Positions 49,290-60,938 are shown, numbered from the stretch's first letter. The stretch is 64,000 bases of DNA from Lepidodermella squamata (GCA_047495785.1 JBLDXI010000026.1:744001-808000), one strand, 5' to 3'. The notes: generated by a model from the sequence alone, not told the origin. A program made the numbers and translations.

Positions 49290-49640
49290 TTACGTATCCT
49301 TCCGAGAGGTTTTGAGTCCCACTGCTCGGTGCACAGCGAGCATGTGAGGATTTTTCCCGAGGAATTCAATTTCCCTCCGCTCCCGTGTCGAATAGCCCAA
49401 GTTCAAATTCAATTGTTCAAAAATTGCACGTAAGCTATTTTGAAGATCAATGACAGACGTTAATAGATCGAAAGTTTCAGTCGCTTGGACAATAAAATTG
49501 TCTGCTCTTGTTTTATTTTCCCTCGAGGTTGATCGATTCTGTCCTATAAAGATCGAACGAAAACTCGGTCTATTGAATGTCACCCTTGTGCATAATGTCT
49601 CGCATGAGGAACTGGGTGAGTGCAATATTAGGATATATTA
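49290..49640 (-). other. Open frame inverted-repeated at 46.1-46.5 kb
   Basis: A 111-aa frame (49290-49625) with no leader or known domain. Its diverged inverted copy at 46120-46480 has stops. The frame may be an exon of an unrecognised gene or part of a repeat; its start is unsure. Confidence 0.35.
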
Positions 49641-49860
49641 GTGAAATGTACCGATTCGTTCAGCTTGGAAAAGAGTGAAGTTTCTATAAATAAGCGGTTT
49701 TTCAGACGAACCCCCTTAGGATTCCAAGAATCGCCCCTTTTCAAGTCAACACAGTTCATGCCATTAGCTGCAAAATGCAGAAATAAAAGGGAAACACGAC
49801 TTCTCATTTGTTCAATTCGGAAAATTCCGCCTTAATTTTTTTTTAAATCAATGCGTTATT

Positions 49861-52800
49861 TTATTGCGATTTGTGCGACGGTTTTATTTGGTTTTTAAAA
49901 TCTGTCGCCGAGAAATCGACCACGCCATCGACCTCTTCCTCAGTAGGCCATCGTCTAGTCAGCGCGGGGTAATAAAACGCGGCACAGGTCATCGCCGAAT
50001 AGGCCAGCATTCCAACGGCTAACGCAATCAGCTGATAATCAAACGCTGACCTATCAATAGCCAGCACGAGGATGGTTGTCGCAATAAAAATTATTGTTGC
50101 GCTAATGACAGCAATCCGCGTGAGGTAGCACTCGTAATTAATGAAAGTGGAAATCGCCAATTTGTTGCGTACCTCGTAAGCCGAGAAACATGACATGAAA
50201 AGGAGAAAAGCGTTAGCAGCGCCGATTGCGCCGATCCATTTCAGCTGATTATCAGAAGCGCAGTAACTTGTTTTGTACGCAAAATAACCTTCCATAGCTT
50301 CAGATGAAAATGTTGCCGATAAATTGGAAATCACGCTGAAAGGATCGGTAATCAACCAGATTGATACGAGTGTCGCAATTGCTAGTGGGAAAGCTAGCGA
50401 AAAAATGTGCATAAAAGGTCGGTAACGAGCCAGTTTTTCAGAAATAGCTAATTCGATTGCAATCAAATTGATAACTGTTCGATTTGCCAGGTAGCGCTTA
50501 GCTATGGCTTTCGACATGTGATGAAGGGCGGTTATTCTCGACAACAACACGCCGTTGCATGCAGAAATTCCGATGGCGAGAAAAATCGGCTGAATTATGC
50601 ATAATTTATGTCGGAATATTGACGCCTCCAGGGCGAAGACAACTGCGCCGATATTTAGCGTGAAGTACCCGAAAAAAGCCGTCAAATTAGTTGGTACGTC
50701 GAAAAAATACAAGAAATTCACTAAATCGCTATTTGCAAATGTGTTAAGCGCCGTGAAAATTTGAATTCCAGTCACCAAAACTGCGATTGCGATAACAATG
50801 GCGACGAAAAGAAGTGGAAAGCGTTTCTCGATCACAGTAATTTCTGTCAAATCTTAGGGTGGGTGGCCTGATTTTGTGAACCAAACAGCGCCTTCTGATT
50901 TGACTAGGTTATAGGTCGTAGTGTTCAGGACGGTTCGGTAGTCGGAAGATTTTCGCTCGACTTTGTAGGCGTATCGAACGGTGCCATTCAACCACTGAAT
51001 TATCCACATTTCCTCACTGTCAAGTTCGAGACGTTCGGAATATTTAAGATGGCCGATACGAAGGCCTAACATTAAAAAAGTGTAAATAAAAATTTAGAAA
51101 ATTTGAAAAATTTGAAAACTTAGTTCAAAAATTAAAATTTATAATTTAAAATTCGATTTAAAATTTAAAATTCGATTTAAAATTTAAAATTCGATTTAAA
51201 ATTTAAAATTCGATTTAAAATTTAAAATTCGATTAAAAATTTGAAATTTGAAAATTTTAATTTTAATTCTAATCGAAAAATTATGTATTTGTAATTTCTG
51301 AGTCAAATTTCCAACCTTGAAATTCCATTGAAGCCGCTGATTGGTTGGCAATGGCTTGTACCAAATCGGGATGCGTTCCAAAATCACGAATCGACGCATT
51401 AAATCGAGATTTGAGCACCAAATCTGTATTATGAAGCGTATAAACAGCTGCCATAGTCGCATCGTGGCATAAATGGCGCTGAGGATAGTCGGCGACCCGC
51501 GTGTTATTCAAAATACCTAAAACACGGCTCTCAAACCACGGCAAATCGTAACCGAGCCACGATTTGCCGAAATTTCTCGTCGCACCTAGCCAACTGCCGA
51601 TGTAAAACGTGATTTTCAACTGCTCAATCACGATTTCTCGACTGCAACCAGGCGGTAGAGATAACGTAGAGCTATCTGCCGAAAAATATGTGTAAAAATT
51701 AGCCAAGAACGCGTAGTTGGGCGCTCGCATTTCCGCCTGAAAACTCAGGCAGAGAAATTTGACGAGAAGTGAAACTTGGCCGTGAGCCAAAACAACGCAT
51801 CTCGCGCCGCTCTCCTTTATAGCCGTCATCGTTGCTTCAGTCACATCGTCCTCGCTGGTGTAGTACAACACATCGATCTGATTTTCGATCATCAATCGCT
51901 GCGTAGTTTGGGCTAGCATGTAGTCGTTTGCGTTGGGTGAAAATGTGAAAATTCCGGCCTGGCGCCATTTTCCGATATTTTGCATGAAGAGAACGGTGGC
52001 AACGGCGAGATTTTCGTAGGGCATTTGAACTCGGTATAAGGTTGAATAAAGATAGCGGCGGCCTATCAAAAACGGCCCGGTACAGCCCTCGGCGAATTGA
52101 ACAAATTTATTCATTCGAACAGTGAAAGCAACACCTGCAAATAATTAAGGTAGAAAAATTACAAATGGGTCACTAAAAATGAGGTTCCAGCATTAAATTA
52201 TTCAGATACTTCGCGATTTTGGCGTTTTCGTTTTTTTATCGATAATGATGCCCTCCCTGATCCTAGGATTCTAGCTCCATGGTGCCCTAAGCTACGTAGA
52301 AAATTATCGATGTCGGGTTATAGGATGGCTGATATCGGGAAAATCACTGATTTGTAAAATCGATACTTGGAATCGATATCGGCTCTATTGGGCGAAGTAT
52401 ACTTCTTAAACTGACCGCTCATATCGCGAAAGACGCGTAATATGAAGGTCTATCGATTAGGCATGATAAAAAAAAATGCGAGATCCTTGTGAAGACTAGA
52501 AATTCAAAAAAAACATATTTTAGGAGAAATCTAGCGCTGGAGTCTCACATTTAGTGCTGGAACCCTTAATTAAGGGTACGCACACCCATTAAAAATTGAA
52601 CAAAATCAGCTCACTTTGACAAGCGATCGATGTGCCGACTACAACCGGGGCTATGTAGTTTCGATTTCTAGGTCCGAAATTTTCAAAATCTCGTAGAAAT
52701 TCAACGAAGCTTTGAGGCGCTTTGTGCGCACTTCTGCCTTCGTCTTTCACCTTCAATTCGATGTGATAATCCGGCAGGAATTCGGCCTTTGAATTGGCTG

Positions 52801-52951
52801 CGTCGATGACGACTTGAGACGCAGCTTTACAAGCTCTAGCATCCGACGGTTCTTGGCCTGTTAACGGCATTAAACTCAACATTTCCAGGGTGAAAGGCTT
52901 TGCCGATGCTCCAATCGCCAGAAAAATTAACAAAATCGAACATCGGAACAT
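49861..52951 (-). CDS. GABA-B-like class C GPCR with an in-frame TAA
   Basis: Exons 52951-52615, 52134-51316 and 51065-49861. A signal peptide (MFRCSILLIFLAIGASA) precedes a periplasmic-binding-type ligand domain (IACQS, GCTGPF, an IDVLYYTSED segment, YDLPWFE), then a PP-x-D-type linker and seven TM helices with GABA-B marks (WLITDP, a C...W...FLLF block, AYEVRNK). In the PP-x-D-x-T motif the x codon is TAA (50854-50856); the same frame then runs open for 330 more codons. No GT-AG intron in the right phase removes it. Without readthrough, the product is a 455-aa ectodomain only. It could be a young pseudogene, a readthrough gene or a sequence error. Intron 2 holds a 20-bp tandem repeat. Confidence 0.82.
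51141..51240. repeat. 20-bp tandem repeat
   Basis: About five copies of a unit close to AATTCGATTTAAAATTTAAA in the second intron of the GABA-B-like gene. Confidence 0.88.
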
Positions 52952-54084
52952 TTTGTTTCAAATGAAAAATTGTTAGGTCTGACGTTGTCTTCGGAAATTG
53001 ATAGCGCCTTTTAACTTGATTAAAACGACTCGAATGAAAGTAAAACTAAGTAAAGCTATGTTCAAGAAGAACCTAGTATGTAATGGAAAATCTCAAAACA
53101 ATTCAATTTGAGCTGATTAGATTTTAGGTGCGGCCACGAAAATCTCATCTCGGGCTAAAAACCACTTTCCATCGATATAATTTTAGTGCCGATCAGACGA
53201 TATTGATTTTGATCGATAATCAATAGTCGATAATTGCGATTTTTGCCGATTTCAGGTGGAATACGTTAGTTTTATGAGAGAAACTCTAAAATCACAATGA
53301 ATTTTGAACAATCATCACCCGAATCGAAGAAATCAGTCACCGATAATCGATAATCGATAATCGATAACTGTCTATGTATTCAGTGCTATGATCTACGACT
53401 AGTCATTTTAGAGGTATTTTAGTGCGCTGATTCGATTGTACGAGTCAAAATTATATTTTCTGGCATCGATGTGAAATCGACCAGACGGCGACTTTTTTCA
53501 GACCGATTTCAGAAGGTAAAAAATGCCCACATCAATATTCATTCGTTTAAATTTTATAAGCTTAATAAGATGGGATCCCAAAGCGAAATCCTGTTTTTAA
53601 CCTTTCTCTGAAAATCAATTATTGCTCCTATCAGCCAGTTTTTTATTGTCTCCGCGCCATGAATGCCCGCCGCCAGTTTGACCCCGTTTATTGTCACCTT
53701 AATTAAACGGCAATGCAATTCATTTATTATGCCACCATAATATCGAGGGAATACAAAACGGGTCAAAAACATGTTTTTCTTTTCACAGTGGACGTAAGAG
53801 ACAATGAAACGGAATGATCAAAAACATTATTATTCATATGCTTTCACCAATGTCAAACATGTCGTATAACCCACCTTCCGTATATGCATCAATTTTCAAC
53901 CTTTAAAAAATATTTTCCATTTTTCTGCACTCAAATTTGAATTAATTGATCGCGGGAAAAAAATTGGTGCACTTATGAGTGTCATCCGCTGTTAGCCTAT
54001 AAAAACGCCCAGGCTTCGCTGACCACCGGCAAAAAAAATTCTGAAATATTTTCTGTTCAGTTTGTCGAAAAATCAAAGTTATAT
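52952..54084. other. Intergenic; upstream region of SP12
   Basis: 53680-53900 is a diverged copy of 58640-58850 (shared CCACCATAATATCGAGGGAA). A GATAATC tandem run lies at 53341-53370. No gene seen. Confidence 0.6.
53967..54004 (+). promoter_or_regulatory. SP12 core promoter
   Basis: GGTGCACTTATGAGTGTCAT followed by a TATAAAA box at 53998-54004, 87 bp before the start codon. The same pair of elements sits before SP13 and SP16. Confidence 0.7.
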
Positions 54085-54598
54085 ATGCTGGCATTTCTTT
54101 TGATCCTCGCTCTTGCCGAGCAGAGCGCCGGAATTTCAAGCAGTACATTTCTTCGGAATAAGTATCAAAATTCAAACTCAAATTACGACATCATGAAATG
54201 GGGTGAAAATAGTCTCAACGATTTATTCCCCGAAGGCTATGTCTTAGAGTAAGTCATTTAATACTCGAATTATTCGGAAATTAATTTGAATTTGAATTTC
54301 AAGGAAAAGAAAATATCGAGCGGTTCCGCATCGCTGGTCGAGCGATCAAGCTGTGGATCTGTCGAGGCAAGTCAAAACCGGCGATGCTAGCCAATTCGTG
54401 CATTCGATATCATCTTCAACCAGCAACAGCGGCAAGCCTCGGAAAATCGCTTTGCCTGTAATGCTGAACTTACTTCGACCTAAGAACTCGGTTGAAAATG
54501 TGGCAACGACAGGGCTGAATACGCCGTGTAAAAGTAAAGCAGCTCTTCATCGAGCATTTGAACTGCTTAGAATTAAACAGCCGCAAAAAATCGAATAA
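54085..54598 (+). CDS. Secreted peptide, family 1 member SP12
   Basis: Exons 54085-54248 and 54304-54598, phase-2 intron, 152 aa. Signal peptide about residues 1-16 (MLAFLLILALAEQSAG). Exon 1 ends YVLE; exon 2 opens at a dibasic site with the family signature KRKYRAVPHRWSSDQAVDL, then a Ser-rich middle and a conserved LNLLRPKNSVEN block. One cysteine lies in the tail (TPCKSK). SP13 and SP16 are close paralogs, SP14 a distant one. Probably secreted and cleaved; function unknown. Confidence 0.8.
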
Positions 54599-55176
54599 AT
54601 TTGCATATGAAGCTGAAAGTAAAGCTTTGTTAATTATTTGAAATGTTCAGATTTTGACGTCCCTTTCAAAATCAATCATGAACAGCTATAAAGCCAATCG
54701 GAAGATTGGGAGAATCGATTTTACATTTGAGCGTTAACAAGTGAAGAGTGGGATTTGGCGAAGTTTCTGTATTTTCTAGCGAAACGTATGTTGACTTGAA
54801 GAAGGACGACTCTCAGATTTTTAGATTTTCCAACTCAGTTTTTCTTGACGAATTTAAATTTACAAATTTCACACCTATCAAATTTCAAACCTCAAATTTC
54901 AGAGGTGTGAAATTTGGAAATATAAATTCGTCAGGAACAACTGGATGCTTCCCTAGCATGTGAGAGGTCATTGGTTATCATAATCTAACGTTAGTTTTCC
55001 AGGCAAATCAACTGGTTTTATAATCGGATGGTTAAACTTTATTAAAAGCGCCAAATTAATGAAAATAGGTAATAGACACGGGAATGTATTGATTCCTCGA
55101 TCAGCACGCAAAGCGTGTTGCTGTCTCTACATTGTATAGCCGGTTTCGGAAAAGAGACCCTTCGACGCGTTAATCG
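54599..55176. other. Intergenic, no gene seen
   Basis: 3' regions of convergent SP12 and NHR-e. A local inverted repeat (ACACCTC near 54870 and GAGGTGT near 54903) is too short to classify. Confidence 0.5.
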
Positions 55177-56508
55177 CTAGCGAAGCAAGCCTGGGCTGAA
55201 GTTGAGCGTCTTCTCGAAAAATGCAAATCCTTTCGACGAGTCTTGCGTTCCGGCGAGCTGTTCCAGAGCACTTTTCTGCAAATTATACGTCGCTCTAACG
55301 CAGTCGTTGAATTTGTGAAGCCGAACGGCTACCAAGCTCTTGTTACCTCCCAGAGTGGTCATCATTGATAACTTGAGAGTCGCAAGTAACTTCCGCCGTA
55401 AGCTTCTCAAACGATCGTTTTTCCCTGTGGTATCTGCCAGACAAAATGCCAATGGAAGAAGATTCAATAGAGTAAAGGCTTACCGTGAAAAATGACGACG
55501 CTGAGCAGTAGTGCAGCTTCGATAAAAGACGGTGACAGTACATCGATTGCATCCTTTAAACGCTTTACGTTTTCTTTCACAGCCTGGTTATTTTTTGTAA
55601 GTAAACGTTCATCGTAGGTAAGAAATGACTCACAGATAGTTGAGGGTAAACTCGGTCCATAAGTGGGATCAAAGAGTCCGACATACCGAACCAAGACGGC
55701 CCACTTCCGCCGGGCAGATTGTGGAAAACTGCAGACATGTGAATTGTGGATGATGCTTGTATTTGAATCAAATCCTCCTCAGACAGCCCAACATCGGAAC
55801 CTGAAATACAACCATAACTTTAATCAGTTGAATTTAGGGCGAAATAGAAACTCACGGAGGAAGTAAGAGTTGTAGGCCTTTAAATGGTCCACAGCGTAAA
55901 CAACCTGGCTTAGGATCCGCTCGAAAAATTCCGACGGTTGCTTGATGGAGGAATCTTTCAACGGAACCTGGGCGGGGATACTTTTGAGAACTCGAAGGAC
56001 GGATGGCTACTATACTTACGAATTCAAGACCGTGTAGAAGCGTGTATGCTTGGAGGGATTTGACAAGAAGCTTACTCAATGGGCTGGTAGCAATCGTTCC
56101 CGGGGCAATGGGAGGTGATACGACTGGACCAGTAGTTTCTGATTTGGCCTCTTCCTCCTTAAATGGCTCTGGACTTTCTTCGCAATGGTCCGGAAAAAAT
56201 TTACCTATAGGAATGGAATACATCGGTTATTCACCCTGTGTGGTAAAAAGAGTCAAACTTTGCATTCCCGCGGCTACACAGAGGTCGAATCGGCATTTAC
56301 CGCACATTTTACGTGATACGTAGACTCGTTGCTTAGTGGGTAAGCCGAAGACACCTAGACGGCTGGACGGGTGTCTGCAGTGAAGTTGCTGATAACGATG
56401 GCAGTTCCTCCTGAAAAACTTTTGGCAAGCTTCGCAGCATGTTGGTTGGTAATTATTACGCCGCGGAACACGTGAATAGCACACCTTGCAAACTGTTTCT
56501 GAGGACAT
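55177..56508 (-). CDS. Nuclear hormone receptor NHR-e, finger 2 altered
   Basis: Exons (minus): 56508-56259, 56204-56020, 55967-55856, 55800-55634, 55583-55484, 55433-55177; 356 aa, phases consistent. The first CxxC (CKVC) is not split by an intron, unlike in the other four. PRRNNYQP leads to P-box CEACQKFF. Finger 2 begins CRHPSSRL but the next zinc-binding cysteine is missing and the loop is longer before CGKC, so this finger may not fold normally. The 100-nt LBD exon is kept. It is nested among the family 1 peptide genes. Confidence 0.86.
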
Positions 56509-57236
56509 TCTTTTTCGACTGAGAGAGAAGAAATAATGCTACCAAAAATGATCCAGTGCTGTTTTTTATATCCAAATAATTTTGGACGAATTTTGTTAAA
56601 CTTCCTCTTTGTGCATGCAGTCGCCGAAGTGTAAAATTTCATAACACTTTGAAATAAGTACACCTGTACGGTGTACGGGATTATGTCTATAAATATATAC
56701 TAGTTGTACCGCTGTTTTTAGCACCGCGACAGCTAGCCAGACGTCCCATTAACGTAGATCCCCGACAGCTCAGCAACTAGAACGCGCATATTATCGATCC
56801 ATTGCCACTGATAAATGCTCAATTATACAGGCTTACTTTACTGAATTGTCAGCCCAAATCGACCATCATTAATACCAGCACTTCGACCTCGTGTCTACTA
56901 CGATGTAGACAGTGCAAATGATCGTTCTAGGCTTTTCACGCTGATAATCTGATCTACGCATGTCGCCAGCCAATCAAAGGTAATATTTCATCTCTCGTAC
57001 GTTTCGCAATGTCTAGGATAAATAAAAAGTCCGCGGTTTATAGCATGAGTTCAAAAAAGTGTCCAGCTAAATTAAAAGCGCGCAACCACGACACGCAAAG
57101 TACAGGCGAAGGTGCAGAGCGATATTCGATACGTGTGTTCGTAAACATCGCCAAATACATAAATGGATGCATCGTCGTTATGTTGGGGTTCATCTCCAGA
57201 ATTTTCATGTAAAATTGAATTTTACGAATATCATCA

Positions 57237-57338
57237 CGTTCGTGGCGCGGAAGAACCGCAGCACTTCAAGCAAAAAAATATCCTATCATTAGCACTATGT
57301 TTTTTGCTTGAAGTGCTGTTTCTTCCGCGCCACGAACG
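57237..57338. repeat. Hairpin with 40-bp arms
   Basis: Arms 57237-57277 and 57300-57338 pair along about 40 bp with one mismatch and one bulge; the loop is about 22 nt. Arms begin CGTTCGTGGCGCGGAAGAA. Size fits a microRNA precursor or a tiny foldback element; no target duplication is visible. Confidence 0.82.
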
Positions 57339-58257
57339 ATTCACAATGTTGGTATCACTCTCAATTGGATGAGTCAATATTCGCCAAAGCATTACAAGAC
57401 TTGATAAAGATAGATAAAGTTGTTATCGAAAATAAAGGCGTGGCTGGCCAATCTGATCAATGTCTTATTTTATCCGAAACCCAAACATGTTACTGAAAAC
57501 AAGGGTTACTTGCATGGAAAATGGACAATGGCAGCTATAGATACCTAACGGAACCTAGCAGCGGGTTTTCATCAGCACTAACTTCCAATACTCCGAGAAG
57601 TCTCATCATTTGTTATGGACCAATGCTAGTTGATAGAAACAAAAATTACATTTGCATCACCTTCCGTTGGCGTGCTGCCAACTTTTGCTGCTAATTTCAG
57701 TTTTTACCATGTAAAAAGGGTGCATGGATTTGGGACCCCATTTGTTATATCTGACAGCTGTGAAGATTTGTTATATAACGTAACAAATGGCGCTGATTGC
57801 GCTGGTGCCTTTTATTTTTCCATCAGCATCACCTGGACAGGTGTGGACCGAAAAAAACAGGTAAAGAGGCTTATACCTGAGCAGGTAGGATGCGTCCCAT
57901 GACCAGGTTCAATGCGGTCTATAGATCGCTAACGGCCAATGATCGCTACGTCAAGAATTGTTACCCGAACACTCGGCCGAAGAAGCTTTGAGCCTTGATC
58001 TGAGCGGCAGGCCCTGGGGACTTCATAGGACGGACAGGTTTGAAATCACTTCGAAACCTGAATCTTTTCTGAACTGTTGCGAAGCGACACTGGTCGAGTT
58101 GCCAACGTTGGAACAGCTCAATTGCCAGCATATGGATCGCTCACAATTCTCTGTCGATTGAATACGGGATTCTCGCCAGAAAAAATCAACAGTAAAAAGT
58201 TTACGCCCTTGGATTGCGCAAATCGATTGAACGCGCACGCGAATGACATTGCTTAAC

Positions 58258-58512
58258 TCTCCTTCATCCTTAGTAATGGTCTCCTTACTAAGCCAGCTAT
58301 CCTTAGTAAGGGCTTCTTTAGTAAGCTACCCTTAGTAAGGGTCACCTTGATGAAGTAAAGGCTATCCTTAGTAAGGGTTTCCTTAGTAAACGGTCCTTGG
58401 TAAGCATGCGGCATAGTAAGCTAGTAAGCATACTTAGTAAGTATGGGCAATCCTTACTAAGCTTAGCAAGGATGAACGTCCCGATTGCTTACTAAGGCAC
58501 CCTTAGTAAGGA
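58258..58512. repeat. CTTAGTAAGG repeat cluster
   Basis: At least eight copies or near-copies of the self-complementary word CCTTAGTAAGG in both orientations over 255 bp. It can fold into several alternative stems. Probably a degenerate MITE or satellite-like array. Confidence 0.8.
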
Positions 58513-58928
58513 AGTTCAACATGACGGAACTACGAAGTTAATCATCTCCACCATAGCAACAGTTTGATTTTGTATCAATTATGATGCTAATTATCGCGCT
58601 TATTATCTGTTTACAAAGGCATGAGACTATGACCCCGTTCAGGTGACGGGTTACCTTAATTAAATTACAATGCAAATCATTTAATATGCCACCATAATAT
58701 CGAGGGAATACCTATAAAACGGGTCAAAAAGCATGTTTCTTTTTACAGTGGCAAGGCATTTAAACAGGAAAAAAACATTATTATTCCTACGCTTTTACCA
58801 AATGTCAAACATAATTTCGTCCAATAACCCACCTCCCCTCAACTGGTCAATTAATTAAATATGCATTAATTTAAAATAGCATCGGTTTTAATTACTTTTT
58901 TTTGCACTCAATTTTGCAGCAAAGTATT

Positions 58929-58968
58929 TGTGCACTTATGAGTGTCATCCGCTGTTAGCCGATATAAA
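58929..58968 (+). promoter_or_regulatory. SP13 core promoter
   Basis: TGTGCACTTATGAGTGTCAT and a TATAAA box at 58963-58968, 77 bp before the start codon; nearly identical to the SP12 promoter. Confidence 0.7.
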
Positions 58969-59039
58969 CGCCCGGCCTCGCTGACCGCCGTCAACGATCC
59001 TGAAATATGTTCAGCTTGGTATTTCGAGAAATCAAAATT

Positions 59040-59539
59040 ATGCTAGCGTTCATTTTAATCTTCGCTTTTGCCGAGCAAAGCGCCGGTCTTTCAAAGACTG
59101 GCGATCTTCCTGGCAGTTACATCATTAAATCGGGTGAAAGTATTTTCATAGAATTCCAACCCAGCGTTGATCAGTCGCCCGAAAGCTATGTCTTAGAGTA
59201 AGTGATTTTCCTCGAAATTTTTCAGAAATTAATCGCATTTGATTTTTAAGGAAAAGAAAATATCGAGCGGTTCCGCATCGCTGGTCTAGCGATCAAGCCG
59301 TGGATATGTCGAGGCAAGCCAAGTCCGGCGATGCGAACCAATTCGTGCATTCGATATCATCTTCAACCAGCAATGGTGGCAATCCTCGAAGAATAGGAGT
59401 ACCTGTTATGCTGAACTTACTTCGACCTAAGAACTCGGTTGAAAACGTAGCAACGACAGGGCGTAATACGCCGTGTAAAAATAAAGCGGTTCTTCGAGCG
59501 TTTGAACTGCTTAGAATTAGGCAACCACGTAGAATATAA
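59040..59539 (+). CDS. Secreted peptide, family 1 member SP13
   Basis: Exons 59040-59197 and 59251-59539, phase-2 intron, 148 aa. The start was chosen by homology with SP12 (MLAFILIFAFAEQSAG); an in-frame ATG at 59007 is less likely. Exon 2 opens KRKYRAVPHRWSSDQAVDM and keeps LNLLRPKNSVEN. Exon 2 is closer to SP12 than exon 1 is, so the two exons have diverged at different rates. Function unknown. Confidence 0.8.
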
Positions 59540-59737
59540 TAAACCGACGAAATTGCAAATAACTGCTGAGCGTTTTCTTTTGAAATTTGCATATTTTTCT
59601 TTCAACTCAATTTTCTCAGGAACCCTGATGCCTTGTGATGAAAATCTATCGAAACTGGCTCGAAGTATATAAGAAAATTCCGCATTGGTGTAAAATTTCA
59701 CTGCCCTCCACGCAATTTTTATTTCAATTTTTTTGTG

Positions 59738-59912
59738 ATTCATAAATTTAATGAGGTCATCAAGCGTCGCAAAATATCCGGCCAAAAGTGGCTGCGGTTT
59801 TAAAAATAGCAAATAGCGTGCTATCCCAACCGGATGTGATTCAGTGAAAGTTTTCAAGTGCCACCTGACCGGCCGGGCGTAACAGTTTTGGCAAGGGGAA
59901 AAACGTAATGCG
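59738..59912 (+). pseudogene. Decayed copy of SP11 exon 2
   Basis: Aligns with SP11 exon 2 from its start (GTCATCAAGCGTCGC is identical) through the GGTTCTAAAA-like, GTGCTATCCC-like and GGCCGG words, with stops and a deletion. No signal-peptide exon is seen before it. A dead relic of an SP11-like gene, 11 kb from the intact one. Confidence 0.75.
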
Positions 59913-60306
59913 AACAAATAGCGCAGACAATTTACATAGGCGAGGGAATTTATATTAAAACAACAACTAATGAGACGATATTTATTCCCATTATTGATAT
60001 ACGCTTCCTCCGAAATGTCAAATATGATTTTTTGCAAGCCCACGTTCCGTCAACTGGTCAATTAAATAATTGTGCACTAATTATCTCTCTGAAAAATAGC
60101 GACGATTTTTCAGCACTCAATATATTATATCGCGGGCTTTACTGACCTGAAATGCGTGAAATTGCGTCACGTCGAATACACCAGGGTACTAAAATGCAAA
60201 CTATCATCCCCGTGGGAAATTATTTTCAAAAATTAATCGTTTTAATTAGTATCTCAATTATGACCTCTAAATATTGTATCGGTCATTGTAAAAAAAATCG
60301 TCGAAT

Positions 60307-60938
60307 ATGAGCGTAATTACTATTTTTTTGTTAATCGCTTTAGCCGGGCAAAGTGCCGCTTTTTTGCAGGCCGGCAATTTTAACAGTATATTCGGCCCGA
60401 ATAAATATTTATTCTCGAATTATGGCATCGTTAAACCGGGTGAAAATAGCTTCCAATCAATGATGGGTGAGGAATCTAACGAGCATTTCCACAGCAATGA
60501 ATTCGCTCAGTTCTAGTAAGATAATAACCAAAAAATAATGTTCGAAAAATTCCGAAATCTTGTTATTTTATAGCGAACCGGTCCCGGCCGGAGACCGTTT
60601 TATGAGGTAAAATTATTTCAATATTGATCACCGATTCGAAAAAATAGAATTTAAGGAAGCGAAAATATGTCCCGCATCGTTGGATGAGCGATCAAGGCAT
60701 GGACCTGGCCAATTACAACAAGAAAAGCAATTCGAACCGATTTTTGGGATCGCATGCCTCGCAGCGCCTGGCTTCGCCCAGCGGCGGCTTGAAGCCTCGA
60801 ATTAATCAGAAGGAGAAATCTGATTTGAACTCGCTTCGTCCTCGAAACTCGGCTAGAACCATTTGGGTAGCTCCGAATAGTCGCTATCCATCACGCACTA
60901 ATAAGGGACAATATTTTCCAAGAATTCGTGTCAAATAA
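60307..60938 (+). CDS. Secreted peptide, family 1 divergent member SP14
   Basis: Three exons, 60307-60515, 60574-60606, 60656-60938, both introns phase 2; 174 aa. Signal peptide about residues 1-18. Exon 1 shares IFGPNKY and NYGIVKPGEN with SP16. A 33-nt middle exon is unique to this copy. Exon 3 opens RKRKYVPHRWMSDQGMDL, the family signature, and keeps LNSLRPRNSA. The extra small exon may be an exonised intron. Function unknown. Confidence 0.75.

Larger units (their letters stand above)
56509..59039. other. Intergenic with hairpin and repeat cluster
   Basis: Holds a long hairpin (57237-57338), a CTTAGTAAGG cluster (58258-58512) and, at 58640-58960, the duplicated upstream region of SP13. 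A plus frame at 57630-57902 has no clear domain. Confidence 0.55.

Noticed and set aside
57630-57902. 90-aa frame with sequon and cysteines
   Set aside because: No leader, no identifiable fold and no splice support.
59293-60043. Long minus-strand frames
   Set aside because: The first is antisense to SP13 exon 2; the second continues through the SP11 relic. Neither has a leader, domain or splice pattern.
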